In this document: in pieces, positions 25,106 through 32,992 of the stretch
Layout: each line of letters opens with the position of its first letter
Position numbering within the stretch: position 1 is the stretch's first letter
Assembly (NCBI RefSeq): GCF_002270415.1
Contig: NZ_NNRI01000024.1
Span: 1-64,000 of the forward strand
Reading direction: 5' to 3'
Origin: Mesorhizobium sophorae
GTDB lineage: Bacteria > Pseudomonadota > Alphaproteobacteria > Rhizobiales > Rhizobiaceae
DNA: 64,000 nt
Notes under the pieces: model-generated
What the model saw: only the letters and a program-made list of their open reading frames with translations
The model's database searches: none
Told to the model about the DNA's origin: nothing
Translations under genes and position numbers: made by a program

Positions 25106-26389
25106 TTGCCCGCACCGTTCTCCGATCCCGTCTGGCGCAAGCCGCAAGCGGCCTCCAGGTTTCAGTCGCTGTTTGCCGGCGGCGTACGTGCCGATGTCGT
25201 CATTGTCGGTGGCGGCATCATGGGTCTGTCGACGGCTTTGCATGCGGCCCGCTCTGGCATGTCCGTGCAGGTGCTGGAGGCCGGCGACATCGGCCGCGGC
25301 GCCTCGGGGCTCAATGGCGGGCAGGTCATTCCAGGCCTGAAATACGATCCGGAATGGCTGCTCGCGCATTTTGGCCCGGAGCGCGGCGAGGCGCTGGTCA
25401 ATTTCGCCGCTTCGACCGCGGATGCGGTGTTCGAACTGATCCGGGATGAAAAGCTGGCGGTTCCCTTCGTCCGCAATGGCTGGATCCAGGCGGCGCACAC
25501 CGAGGCCGCACTGAAGGCGGCGGCAAAACGTGACCGGCAATGGCGGGCGAGGGGCGCCGACGTCGAGCTTTTGAGTGAGGCCGAGATCGCGGCGATGACC
25601 GGCGCTCGAGGGTATCTCGGTGGCTGGCTCGACCGCCGCGCCGGTGTCATCGATCCGCTCGCTTACACATCGGAACTGGCCCGGGTCGCAGCGGCGGCTG
25701 GTGTCGGGATAGCGGAGCGCCAGAAGGTCGTAAAGCTCGTCAACGCCGGCGGCGTTTGGCGTGTTTCGACCGAAAGCGGCACTGAATTGCAGGCGAAGGC
25801 GGTCGTGCTGGCGACCAACGCCTATACGGATGGTTTGATCCCTGGCCTCGCCGAGACGATCGTGCCACTGCATTCCTTCCAGATCGCCACGGCACCGTTG
25901 ACGCCCAAGCTGGCGGCCACGATCCTCCCGGAAGGGCAGGCCGTGTCGGATTCGCGTCGCATCCTCGTCTACTACCGCAAGAGCGCCGACGGCCGGCTGG
26001 TGCTCGGCGGGCGTGGCCGCGTGGCCTTGCCGACGAGCGCCAGTGACTGGGCGCATCTCGAGCGGGCGCTGCGGCGGCTCTATCCCTGCCTGTCCAACGT
26101 CGCCATCGAGAAGCGCTGGTTCGGTCGGGTGGCGATGACGCCCGATCACCTGCCGCACATCCACGAGCCGCAGCAAGGCCTTGTCGCCGTTGTCGGCTGC
26201 CAGGGCCGTGGCGTCGGCCTGATGACGGCGCTTGGCGAGCGCATTGCAACCTATCTTTCCGGTGGCGACGCCAGGCGACTGCCGTTTCCGCTCACGCCGA
26301 TCCGGCCGATCCCGTTCCACGCCTTCCGGCAGGTCGGCGTTGCCGCAACCATCGCCTGGTATCGCCTGCTCGATGCGCTGGAGCATTGA
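25106..26389 (+). CDS. FAD-dependent amine/amino-acid oxidase, PuuB/DAO-like
   Basis: 427 residues. An ADP-binding Rossmann motif VVIVGGGIMGLSTALHAA (31-48) is followed by a DAO-family fold with the family motif GASGLNGGQV and a C-terminal FAD-contact stretch (VGCQGRGVGLMTALGERIA). It is close to gamma-glutamylputrescine oxidase and related oxidases that remove an amine as aldehyde, ammonia and peroxide. The start is TTG at 25106 with CAGGTGA upstream; no ATG or GTG lies in frame nearby. Next come the polyamine-type ABC transporter genes, so oxidation of an imported polyamine or derivative is likely. Confidence 0.88.
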   Translation: MPAPFSDPVWRKPQAASRFQSLFAGGVRADVVIVGGGIMGLSTALHAARSGMSVQVLEAGDIGRGASGLNGGQVIPGLKYDPEWLLAHFGPERGEALVNFAASTADAVFELIRDEKLAVPFVRNGWIQAAHTEAALKAAAKRDRQWRARGADVELLSEAEIAAMTGARGYLGGWLDRRAGVIDPLAYTSELARVAAAAGVGIAERQKVVKLVNAGGVWRVSTESGTELQAKAVVLATNAYTDGLIPGLAETIVPLHSFQIATAPLTPKLAATILPEGQAVSDSRRILVYYRKSADGRLVLGGRGRVALPTSASDWAHLERALRRLYPCLSNVAIEKRWFGRVAMTPDHLPHIHEPQQGLVAVVGCQGRGVGLMTALGERIATYLSGGDARRLPFPLTPIRPIPFHAFRQVGVAATIAWYRLLDALEH

Positions 26390-26413
26390 CGCAGCTTGCC
26401 AGCGGGATTCCGC

Positions 26414-26436
26414 TTGACAGTTTCATAAATATGAAA
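26414..26436 (+). promoter_or_regulatory. -35 box and candidate operator before the polyamine-type ABC operon
   Basis: TTGACA (26414-26419) is directly followed by the perfect inverted repeat TTTCATAAATATGAAA (26421-26436), which fills the promoter spacer. It has the same TTTCA-N6-TGAAA form as the repeat before the oxidase. Repressor binding here would block RNA polymerase. The -10 box is not clear. Confidence 0.65.
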
Positions 26437-26474
26437 AATTCTTAGGCAATTTCAAAATTTCGGTGAGCAGGTCG

Positions 26475-27359
26475 ATGTCGACCATTGTTGCAACGCAAAC
26501 GCCAGAGGCCCGGTCTTCAACGGGCTTCCGGGTCGCGATGTTGCTGCCGGGCGCATTGGTCACCTTCCTGCTGATCCTGTTTGCCCTCGGCCTTGTGCTC
26601 TTCCTTGCCTTCCGCAACAACGACGGTTCGCTGCTCGGCACCGGTTTCAGCCTGGCGAATTTCGCCACCGTGCTGTCCGATCCGCTGTACTGGACGGTGA
26701 CGATGCGCTCGCTGGTCATTGCCGCGCTGGTGACGCTGGCCACCGTCGTCACCGCCTATCCCGTTGCCTACTACCTTGCCTTCCATGCGGGACGGCGGCG
26801 CGGCCTGCTGCTTTTCCTGGTGACGTTGCCGTTCTGGACCAGCTATCTCCTGCGCGTCTTCGCCTGGAAGATCGTGCTCGCCTACAACGGCGTCTTGAAC
26901 TCGGCGCTGATCGAAAGCGGCATCTGGTCCGAGCCGACATTGGCCTTTCTCAACACGCCGGCCGCTGTCGTCGTCACGCTCGCCCACGCCTATGCGCCGT
27001 TCGCCATCCTGCCGATCTATGTGGCGCTGGACACCATCCCGAAGTCGCTGATCGAGGCCGCTTCCGATCTCGGCGCCAGACCCTTCACCTCTTTCCGCCG
27101 GGTCGTGCTGCCCAATTCGATGCCCGGCGTGCTGGCGGCCGCACTTGTCGTCTTCGTGCCGACGGTCGGCGACTATGTCACGCCAGCGCTCGTCGGCGGC
27201 CCGGCCAGCACCATGATCGGTACGCTGATCCAGGCCGAGTTCGGCAAGGCCAACGACTGGCCGTTTGGCGCCGCACTCGCCGTCGCCGTCATGCTGGTCA
27301 TCCTTGCCGTGGTGCTGGTCGCACGCTTCACGGACCGCAGATTTGGCAGCCGCACATGA
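26475..27359 (+). CDS. Spermidine/putrescine-type ABC transporter permease, PotB/PotH-like
   Basis: 294 residues with six membrane segments and the EAA loop (LIEAASDLGARPFTSFRRVVLP). The stretch LPFWTSYLLRVFAWKIVLA is typical of PotB/PotH permeases. The ATG at 26475 is taken with GGTGA 8 bases upstream; an in-frame GTG at 26463 would add four residues. Its stop overlaps the next permease start as ATGA. Confidence 0.93.
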   Translation: MSTIVATQTPEARSSTGFRVAMLLPGALVTFLLILFALGLVLFLAFRNNDGSLLGTGFSLANFATVLSDPLYWTVTMRSLVIAALVTLATVVTAYPVAYYLAFHAGRRRGLLLFLVTLPFWTSYLLRVFAWKIVLAYNGVLNSALIESGIWSEPTLAFLNTPAAVVVTLAHAYAPFAILPIYVALDTIPKSLIEAASDLGARPFTSFRRVVLPNSMPGVLAAALVVFVPTVGDYVTPALVGGPASTMIGTLIQAEFGKANDWPFGAALAVAVMLVILAVVLVARFTDRRFGSRT

Positions 27360-28225
27360 ACATCGCGCACACGCAGGGTGGCGGCCGCTGGCTTGGCGTC
27401 TATGTCATCGCCTACCTGGTCTTTCTCTATTTGCCGGTGCTGCTGATCCCGCTGTTTTCCTTCAACAACTCGATCCAGGCAGCATTTCCGCTGCAGGGCT
27501 TCACCTTGCAATGGTACGCAACGCTCTACGGCAATTCGGTGCTGTCCGGCGCGCTCGTCAACAGCCTCGTCATCGCTGCGATTGCCGCCACGGGGGCAAC
27601 GCTGTGCGGCATCACCGTGTCCTACATGGATCTCTATGGTCGCTCGCCGCTGGCCGCCACTATCAGCGCCGTCGCGCGGCTGCCGATCCTCATCCCGGGT
27701 GTCATCGTCGGCATATCGCTGCTGATCCTCATCAACCTCATCGGTCTCGGGCCGTCGCGCATTGCCATCGTTCTCGGCCACATACTGGTGGCGCTGCCAA
27801 CGACGGTGGTGATCATGCGCAGCCGCTTTGCTGCTATTCCGAAAACCATTCGCGAGGCGGCACTCGACCTCGGCGCTTCCGACTGGACGACCTTCCGGCG
27901 GGTGATGCTGCCGCTCAGCCTGCCGGCCATCGTCTCGGCCTTCATGCTGGCCTTCCTGATCTCCTTCGACGAGTTCATCGTCGTCTTCTTCCTCGCCGGC
28001 ACCGAGCCGACGCTGCCGCTCTACATCTGGAGCCAGCTTCGGTTCCCGAAATCGCTGCCGACCGTCATGGCGCTGGGCACGTCGATCCTGGCCGTCTCCT
28101 TCGTCATTGCTGCAATCGCCGAAATCCTGCGCCATCGCGGCCTGTCCGCGGCGGCGCCACGACCCGCGGATCCATCACAACCAAAACAAACCAAGAGAGG
28201 AGAACTGCAATGGCATTCGACCTGA
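27356..28225 (+). CDS. Spermidine/putrescine-type ABC transporter permease, PotC/PotI-like
   Basis: 289 residues with six membrane segments and the EAA loop (TIREAALDLGASDWTTFRRVMLP). A phenylalanine-rich AFLISFDEFIVVFFLAG segment is usual for PotC. It is the second half of the permease heterodimer. Its end overlaps the binding-protein start by 16 bases, so all three genes are tightly coupled. Confidence 0.94.
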   Translation: MNIAHTQGGGRWLGVYVIAYLVFLYLPVLLIPLFSFNNSIQAAFPLQGFTLQWYATLYGNSVLSGALVNSLVIAAIAATGATLCGITVSYMDLYGRSPLAATISAVARLPILIPGVIVGISLLILINLIGLGPSRIAIVLGHILVALPTTVVIMRSRFAAIPKTIREAALDLGASDWTTFRRVMLPLSLPAIVSAFMLAFLISFDEFIVVFFLAGTEPTLPLYIWSQLRFPKSLPTVMALGTSILAVSFVIAAIAEILRHRGLSAAAPRPADPSQPKQTKRGELQWHST

Positions 28226-29274
28226 TATCTGGAAAGATGGCCCGGACCGGCCTGGTCGCCCTGGCTTTGGCGCTGTCGTCGACCGTGGCTTTCGCCGGCG
28301 ACAAGCTGCAATATTTCACCTGGTCGGGTTATGAATTGCCCGACTTCAACAAGAGCTTCCTTGCCGCGCATCCCGATGGCGTCGAGGCCTCCATCTTCGG
28401 TGACGATGATGACGCCTTCACCAAGGTCAAGGCCGGCTTCCGCCCCGACATCGCCCATCCCTGCTACGACAAGGTGGCGCGCTGGAACAAGGAAGGCCTG
28501 CTGCAGCCGATCGACACCAAGCGCATCAAGAACTGGGATTCGATCTTCCCGGTGTTCAAGAACCTGCCCGACCTGCAGGCCGGTGACGGCAAGGTCTGGA
28601 TGGTGCCGTGGGACTGGGGCAACACCTCGATCCTCTACCGCACCGATCTGGTGAAGAACCCGGAAGCGAGCTGGAACCTTCTGTGGGACAAGCAGTATGC
28701 CGGTCGCATGGCGACCATCGACGCCGTGCATGACACGCCGATCGTTGCGGCACTTCTGGCCGGCGTCAATCCGTTCGACATGACGCCGGAGCAAATGGAC
28801 AAGGTGGCGGAGAAGCTGCGCGAGCAGCGTCCGCTGCTCTCCAACTACACCACCGACATGACCTCGGTCGAACAGGCGCTGGCCAGCGGCCAGCTGGTCG
28901 CCGCCATGACCTGGAACGCGTCGGCCACCTCGCTGAAGAAGCAAGGGGTGCCGGTCGAGTTCATGAAGCCGAAGGAGGGCATGCTGACCTGGTCCTGCGG
29001 CTTCGTCGTGCTCAAGGACGCCAAGAATGTCGATCTCGCCTACGATTTCATCAACAGCCGGCTGGACGCCGACTCGGGCAAATACCTGATCGAGTCCTAT
29101 GGCTATGGTAGCTCACTGAGCTCTGCCTTTGCTACCGTGCCGAAGGAGGAGTTGGAAAAGCTGCAGCTGCCGTCCGACCCGGAGGTGATGCTGAAGACCA
29201 CCATCTTCACCGGACCGATGAAACAGAATGACGAACTCGCCAAGATGTTCGAAAAGGTCAAGGCAGGCGGCTGA
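28210..29274 (+). CDS. Polyamine-type ABC transporter substrate-binding protein, PotD/PotF-like
   Basis: 354 residues. A Sec signal peptide ends at SSTVAFAG (about residue 28), then the SBP_bac_8 fold: LQYFTWSGYELPDFN, DIAHPCYDKVARW, KVWMVPWDWGNTSILYR, and MTWNASATSLK. The acidic EASIFGDDDDAFTKV stretch and the aromatic residues fit a cationic ligand. A GAGAGGAGA Shine-Dalgarno lies inside the end of the permease gene. Function: capture of a polyamine or similar cation for the PotB/C-like permeases. Confidence 0.93.
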   Translation: MAFDLISGKMARTGLVALALALSSTVAFAGDKLQYFTWSGYELPDFNKSFLAAHPDGVEASIFGDDDDAFTKVKAGFRPDIAHPCYDKVARWNKEGLLQPIDTKRIKNWDSIFPVFKNLPDLQAGDGKVWMVPWDWGNTSILYRTDLVKNPEASWNLLWDKQYAGRMATIDAVHDTPIVAALLAGVNPFDMTPEQMDKVAEKLREQRPLLSNYTTDMTSVEQALASGQLVAAMTWNASATSLKKQGVPVEFMKPKEGMLTWSCGFVVLKDAKNVDLAYDFINSRLDADSGKYLIESYGYGSSLSSAFATVPKEELEKLQLPSDPEVMLKTTIFTGPMKQNDELAKMFEKVKAGG

Positions 29275-29285
29275 GCCTGGTTCTT

Positions 29286-29427
29286 CCTTCTCCCCTTGTG
29301 GGAGAAGGTGTCGCCGAAGGCGACGGATGAGGGGTGTTCCAGCTTGGCAAAGACGGTGATCCGTCCAACACCCCTCATCCGTCTCTGCGCTGCGCGCCGA
29401 TCCACCTTCTCCCACAAGGGGAGAAGG
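29286..29427. repeat. Rhizobial intergenic mosaic palindrome (RIME-like)
   Basis: A 142-bp element made of two nested perfect inverted repeats: an outer 25-bp arm (29286-29310 with 29403-29427) and an inner 17-bp arm (29322-29338 with 29367-29383). Each outer arm is itself a hairpin around CCCCTTGTGGG. The layout matches the RIME class of mosaic repeats common in rhizobial intergenic DNA. It lies inside the polyamine operon between the binding protein and the regulator. Confidence 0.85.
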
Positions 29428-29478
29428 GAAGCCCAGCAAGCGCCCCGCCCAAAAGTTGACTGCAACGAGGACGAATGC

Positions 29479-30087
29479 ATGGACATGCTGGACGAAGCGG
29501 CTGAAAAGCCGAAGGACGATGCCGATGTGCGGGTTGGCCGGCGCGTGCGGGCGCTGCGGCTTGAGCGCAACCTGTCGCTGGCCGATCTGGCCGCCAGGGC
29601 CGGCGTGTCGATCGGCGCGCTCAGCCAGATCGAGCGCGGCATGTCCTCGCTACGCGTCAAGGTGATCTGGCCGCTCGCGGCCGCCCTCGATATCGAGCCG
29701 TCGGCGCTGATCGCCGACGGCAACGATGCCGTTAGCGATCTCTATTGCGTGCGTGCCAACAGCCGCCGCGCCATTCCGGTCAAATCTGAAGGCATCGCCA
29801 AGGTGCTGCTGTCGCCGCCGGGTGCGACGCTGACCGGCATGCTGGTGTCGGTGGAAGCAGGCGGCGGCACCGCGGAGGCCTATGCCCATGCCGGCCATGA
29901 ATTCGGCTTCGTCGTTTCGGGTGAGGTCGAACTGGTGGTGGATTCGACGAACTATGTGCTGAAGACCGGCGACAGTTTTGCGTTCAAGAGCACGCTTTTG
30001 CATGCCTTTCGCAATCCGGGCGCCGAGCGCTGCCAAATCCTTTGGGTCAACACCACCAAGCCGTCCGAGGTGCGCGATGGCGCCTGA
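29479..30087 (+). CDS. XRE-family regulator with C-terminal cupin domain (PuuR-like)
   Basis: 202 residues: an XRE helix-turn-helix (LSLADLAARAGVSIGALSQI, about 32-51) joined to a cupin sensor (HAGHEFGFVVSGEVELVVDS; LKTGDSFAFKSTLLHAFRNP). This is the layout of PuuR and related regulators that sense polyamines or amino-acid derivatives. ATG 29479 has GAGG 8 bases upstream. The gene overlaps the ATPase gene by 11 bases and is the natural candidate to bind the two TTTCA-N6-TGAAA repeats. Confidence 0.92.
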   Translation: MDMLDEAAEKPKDDADVRVGRRVRALRLERNLSLADLAARAGVSIGALSQIERGMSSLRVKVIWPLAAALDIEPSALIADGNDAVSDLYCVRANSRRAIPVKSEGIAKVLLSPPGATLTGMLVSVEAGGGTAEAYAHAGHEFGFVVSGEVELVVDSTNYVLKTGDSFAFKSTLLHAFRNPGAERCQILWVNTTKPSEVRDGA

Positions 30088-31162
30088 TCCTCTTGTCCGG
30101 CTGCAGGCGGTCTCGAAGATCTTTCCCGGCGGCATCGTCGGCATCGACGCCGTCGATCTCGACATCGTCCGCGGCGAGTTTCTCACCCTGCTTGGGCCGT
30201 CGGGCTGCGGCAAGACCACCAGCCTGCGCGTCATCGCCGGCTTCGAAAGCCCGTCGAGCGGCAAGGTTCTGCTCGACGGCCGTGATATCACTGCACTCAG
30301 GCCCTACGACCGGCCAGTCAACACCGTGTTCCAGGATTACGCGTTGTTTCCGCATATGAACGTTGCCGAAAATGTCGGCTTCGGCCTGTCCTTGCGAAAA
30401 CTTTCCGGCGCCGAGCAGGCAGAGCGCGTCGGCGAAGCCCTCGATATGGTTGGTCTGGCCGACAAGCTCGGCGCCCGCGTCTCCGAACTGTCGGGCGGCC
30501 AGCGCCAGCGCGTCGCGCTCGCCCGTGCCATCGTCTGCGAGCCGCGCGTGCTCTTGCTCGACGAGCCGCTGTCGGCGCTCGACGCGCATCTGCGCGAACA
30601 GATGCAGGTCGAGTTGAAGCGGCTGCAGTCGCGGCTCGGCACCACCTTCGTCATGGTCACCCACGACCAGACCGAAGCGCTGTCGATCTCCGATCGCATC
30701 GTCGTCATGAACAAGGGCCGCATCGAGCAGATCGCGCCGCCGGCAACGCTCTACGACCGGCCCGCGACCACATTCGTCGCCAGTTTCATCGGTACCATGA
30801 ACCTTTTGCAGTCGCGTTTTATCGGGCGCGACGGCGATCGCTTGCGGTTCGCCGCCGGTGCCTTGCCGCTCGAAGCGACCTCCGAAACCGGCGAAGCTCC
30901 GGCCGAGGGCACTATCCGCACTGTCGGCGTGCGGCCCGAGGATTTGCTCGCGGCCACCGAGGCGGCACCCGGTACGGCGCCAGCGCGCGTCAACAGCATC
31001 GTCTTTCACGGCCGCACGTTGCGCCTGCATGCCGAACTGGGGCAGGGCGCGCCTGTTGTCATCGACGCGCCGCGCCAGGCCGATGGTTTTCAATTCAGCG
31101 TCGGCGATGTGGCGCATATCAGCCTGCGCCGCGGCGCCAACTGCCCTATGCTGCCGGGCTAG
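30077..31162 (+). CDS. Spermidine/putrescine-type ABC transporter ATPase, PotA-like
   Basis: 361 residues. The ABC domain has Walker A GPSGCGKTT (40-48), Q-loop VFQDYALFPHMNV, signature LSGGQRQR and Walker B LLLDEPLSALD; a C-terminal TOBE domain follows (TVGVRPEDLL through VAHISLRRG). It energises the PotB/C-like permeases encoded upstream of the regulator, so the ATPase is separated from its permeases by the mosaic repeat and the regulator gene. It is followed by the remains of an aldehyde dehydrogenase gene. Confidence 0.94.
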   Translation: MAPDPLVRLQAVSKIFPGGIVGIDAVDLDIVRGEFLTLLGPSGCGKTTSLRVIAGFESPSSGKVLLDGRDITALRPYDRPVNTVFQDYALFPHMNVAENVGFGLSLRKLSGAEQAERVGEALDMVGLADKLGARVSELSGGQRQRVALARAIVCEPRVLLLDEPLSALDAHLREQMQVELKRLQSRLGTTFVMVTHDQTEALSISDRIVVMNKGRIEQIAPPATLYDRPATTFVASFIGTMNLLQSRFIGRDGDRLRFAAGALPLEATSETGEAPAEGTIRTVGVRPEDLLAATEAAPGTAPARVNSIVFHGRTLRLHAELGQGAPVVIDAPRQADGFQFSVGDVAHISLRRGANCPMLPG

Positions 31163-31195
31163 TTTCACCGTCGTTCCAGAACCGGAGCACCGGGG

Positions 31196-31383
31196 GTGAG
31201 CAGTCATCTGGACTGCTTCACCGACGGCAAATGGGTGGCACCCGTGGTATCGGAGGCGCTTGATGTGATCTCCATCCACCGAAGAGGCCTACACCAGATC
31301 TCCGTCAGCTCGAAGGGCCGATGTCGACAAGGCCGTGGCCGCCATTCCTCGAGGTCAACGGCATCGTCGGCTACGGGGCGTAG
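31196..31383 (+). pseudogene. Decayed and internally deleted aldehyde dehydrogenase gene
   Basis: Joining short frames gives an aldehyde dehydrogenase N terminus: CFTDGKWVAPVVSEALDVIS, then PSTEEAYT after a shift, ISVSSK after another, then ADVDKAVAAI. Directly after it comes FLEVNGIVGYGA and TAG (31345-31383), which reads like the extreme C terminus of the same family. About 430 central codons are missing. The place, just after the PotA-like gene, fits a lost PuuC-like enzyme that would have oxidised the aldehyde made by the amine oxidase. Confidence 0.75.
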
Positions 31384-31701
31384 GCGTGGAAATTCCACGC
31401 TTGACTCGAAGTTAGGTTCCTGTTTTGTTCTACGTAATACAAGGCAAGAGCGTACTTCTGCGGGCGTATGCGTATGTATCTGCAAGGCGAATTCGACTTC
31501 GGCATTCCAAAGCCGTCATGGTGGCCTAAACGGCCGGCCGCTGAGGGCGATGTGATCCGCCGATCGCTCCCTCAAATCGTCGTCACATACCCCGCGCGAT
31601 ATCATCATCCTGACATCGCTTGTCAGCTACCAAGCGCATCAATGATGGCAGGCCAACAGGCTGTCCCCTAGTTGCAATGCGTCTGAACAGGAGGAACACA
31701 A
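31384..31701. other. Intergenic stretch with a LexA-like box and a doubtful small frame
   Basis: About 318 bases. It contains GTTC-N7-GTTC at 31416-31430, the form of the alphaproteobacterial LexA site. A 67-codon frame follows at 31468-31671 that I do not recognise and that has no good Shine-Dalgarno. Nothing else is visible apart from the AGGAGG of the next gene. Confidence 0.4.
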
Positions 31702-32055
31702 ATGACCATCGCGGATATTGCCAAGGATTTCACCGAACTCCTACAGCAAGGCGACCACCACGGTGCCGCCGAGAAATACAATGCCGACGAAATCGTCAGC
31801 TACGAAGCCATGGAGGGACCGATGGCCGTCTCGCATGGCAAGGAGGCCCTCAAGCAGAAGGGCCAGTGGTGGCAAGAGAACCACGAAGTCCATGGCGGCT
31901 CGGTCGAAGGCCCCTATGTCAACGGCGACCAGTTCGCAGTGCGCTTCAAGTTCGACATAACGCCCAAGGCTACGGGCGAGCGTGTCACCATGGATGAGGT
32001 CGGCGTGTACACGGTCAAGAACGGCAAGATCACCGAAGAGCGCTTCTACTATTGA
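31702..32055 (+). CDS. SnoaL-like (NTF2-fold) small protein
   Basis: 117 residues with the polyketide-cyclase-like/NTF2 pattern: an N-terminal helix pair (DIAKDFTELLQQGDHHGAAEKY), a ligand-pocket region (HGKEALKQKGQWW) and paired strands ending in GKITEERFYY. An AGGAGG Shine-Dalgarno stands about 9 bases before the ATG. It is a single-gene unit. Members of this fold bind or isomerise small molecules, and no specific reaction can be assigned. Confidence 0.85.
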   Translation: MTIADIAKDFTELLQQGDHHGAAEKYNADEIVSYEAMEGPMAVSHGKEALKQKGQWWQENHEVHGGSVEGPYVNGDQFAVRFKFDITPKATGERVTMDEVGVYTVKNGKITEERFYY

Positions 32056-32081
32056 GGCCGGAAATAATACCGGACTCCGGG

Positions 32082-32144
32082 AGCCTGCTCGCTTCGCGGC
32101 AGGCTTGAAAATAAGCATGGCGGCCGGGACGATAGCCCGGCCGC
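32082..32144. other. Two hairpins between convergent genes
   Basis: AGCCTGC/GCAGGCT (32082-32105) and GCGGCCGGG/CCCGGCCGC (32120-32144) lie between the SnoaL-like stop and the SRPBCC stop. Neither has a clear T-run; together they may act as a weak shared transcription end. Confidence 0.4.
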
Positions 32145-32154
32145 ATGTGAGAGT

Positions 32155-32634
32155 TCAAATCGTCTTCACGTACTCTGCCAGTTGATCCGCCACCGTGCCC
32201 CAGCCATCGAAGAAGCCCATCTCTTCATGGTTCTTGCGGGTCGCTTCGTCGCGGTGGATGGCGGTGGCGGTGTAGCGCGTACCCTTGCCGTCCGGCTGCA
32301 AGGAAATGACCGCGGTGATGAACGGCTCCCCTGACGGCCGATAACCCGGCAGCAGCGCATCCGTCCACACCAACCTCTCGTTCGGCACGATTTCCAGATA
32401 GCAGCAATGGCGGTCGCTGACCTCCTTGCCGTCAGGCGACTGCATGCGCGTGCGAAACAGCCCGCCCGGCCTGAGGTCGATCTCGCAGTCAGTGACCATC
32501 CATGGCTTCGGCGTGAACCATTGCTTGACATGGGCAGGGGTCGTCCAGGCCTTCCACAACAACTCGCGCGGCGCATCGACGACACGCTCCAGCACGAGGT
32601 CCAGCCTGGGATCCGGCTTGAACGGATAGCTCAT
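32155..32634 (-). CDS. SRPBCC/AHSA1-domain protein
   Basis: 159 residues with the AHSA1/Aha1 C-terminal fold: LDLVLERVVDAPRELLWKAWT at the start, then PKPWMVTDCEIDLRPGG, and a terminal amphipathic helix (FFDGWGTVADQLAEYV). ATG overlaps the ArsR stop as ATGA. This pair with an ArsR regulator and a DHFR-like gene is a frequent rhizobial arrangement. The protein probably binds a hydrophobic ligand; the role is unknown. Confidence 0.9.
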   Translation of the reverse strand: MSYPFKPDPRLDLVLERVVDAPRELLWKAWTTPAHVKQWFTPKPWMVTDCEIDLRPGGLFRTRMQSPDGKEVSDRHCCYLEIVPNERLVWTDALLPGYRPSGEPFITAVISLQPDGKGTRYTATAIHRDEATRKNHEEMGFFDGWGTVADQLAEYVKTI

Positions 32635-32987
32635 GCGTCTTTCTTCTTCAGGGTCATCACATAGGCGTCGAACTGGTCGAGGCGGCGCTCCCAGAGCGTG
32701 CGCTGTTCGGCCAGCCAGTTTTCGGCGAGCTTCAGCGGCTCGGGCGCCAGTTGATAGGTTCGGACCCGGCCAGTCTTTTCCGAGCGCACCAGTCCGCAGC
32801 CTTCGAGGACCCTGAGATGCTCGATGAACGAGGGCAGGGCCATGTCGAAGGGCTGCGCAAGTTCGCTGACCGAGGCGGGGCTGCGGTTCAACCGCTCGAC
32901 CACGCGTCGCCGCGTCGGGTCCGACAGGGCGCGAAAAATGCCGTCGATCGGTGGCGGTGTTTGTGTCGCGGATTGCAGACTTGTCAT
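32631..32987 (-). CDS. ArsR-family winged-helix regulator
   Basis: 118 residues. The ArsR helix-turn-helix is clear (IFRALSDPTRRRVVERL; SVSELAQPFDMALPSFIEHL). No Cys metal-site motif is present, so this is a non-metal member, of the type usually paired with SRPBCC proteins. ATG 32987 is used; GTG 32996 would overlap the upstream stop (GTGA) and is the alternative. It is the middle gene of a three-gene operon. Confidence 0.9.
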   Translation of the reverse strand: MTSLQSATQTPPPIDGIFRALSDPTRRRVVERLNRSPASVSELAQPFDMALPSFIEHLRVLEGCGLVRSEKTGRVRTYQLAPEPLKLAENWLAEQRTLWERRLDQFDAYVMTLKKKDA

Positions 32988-32992
32988 GGCGA

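Noticed and set aside
25076..26386. A 436-codon open frame on the minus strand
   Set aside because: It is antisense to the FAD oxidase with its GGGIMG motif; no independent support.
31468..31671. A 67-codon frame after the LexA-like box
   Set aside because: No good ribosome-binding site and no recognised pattern; kept only as a note in the intergenic entry.
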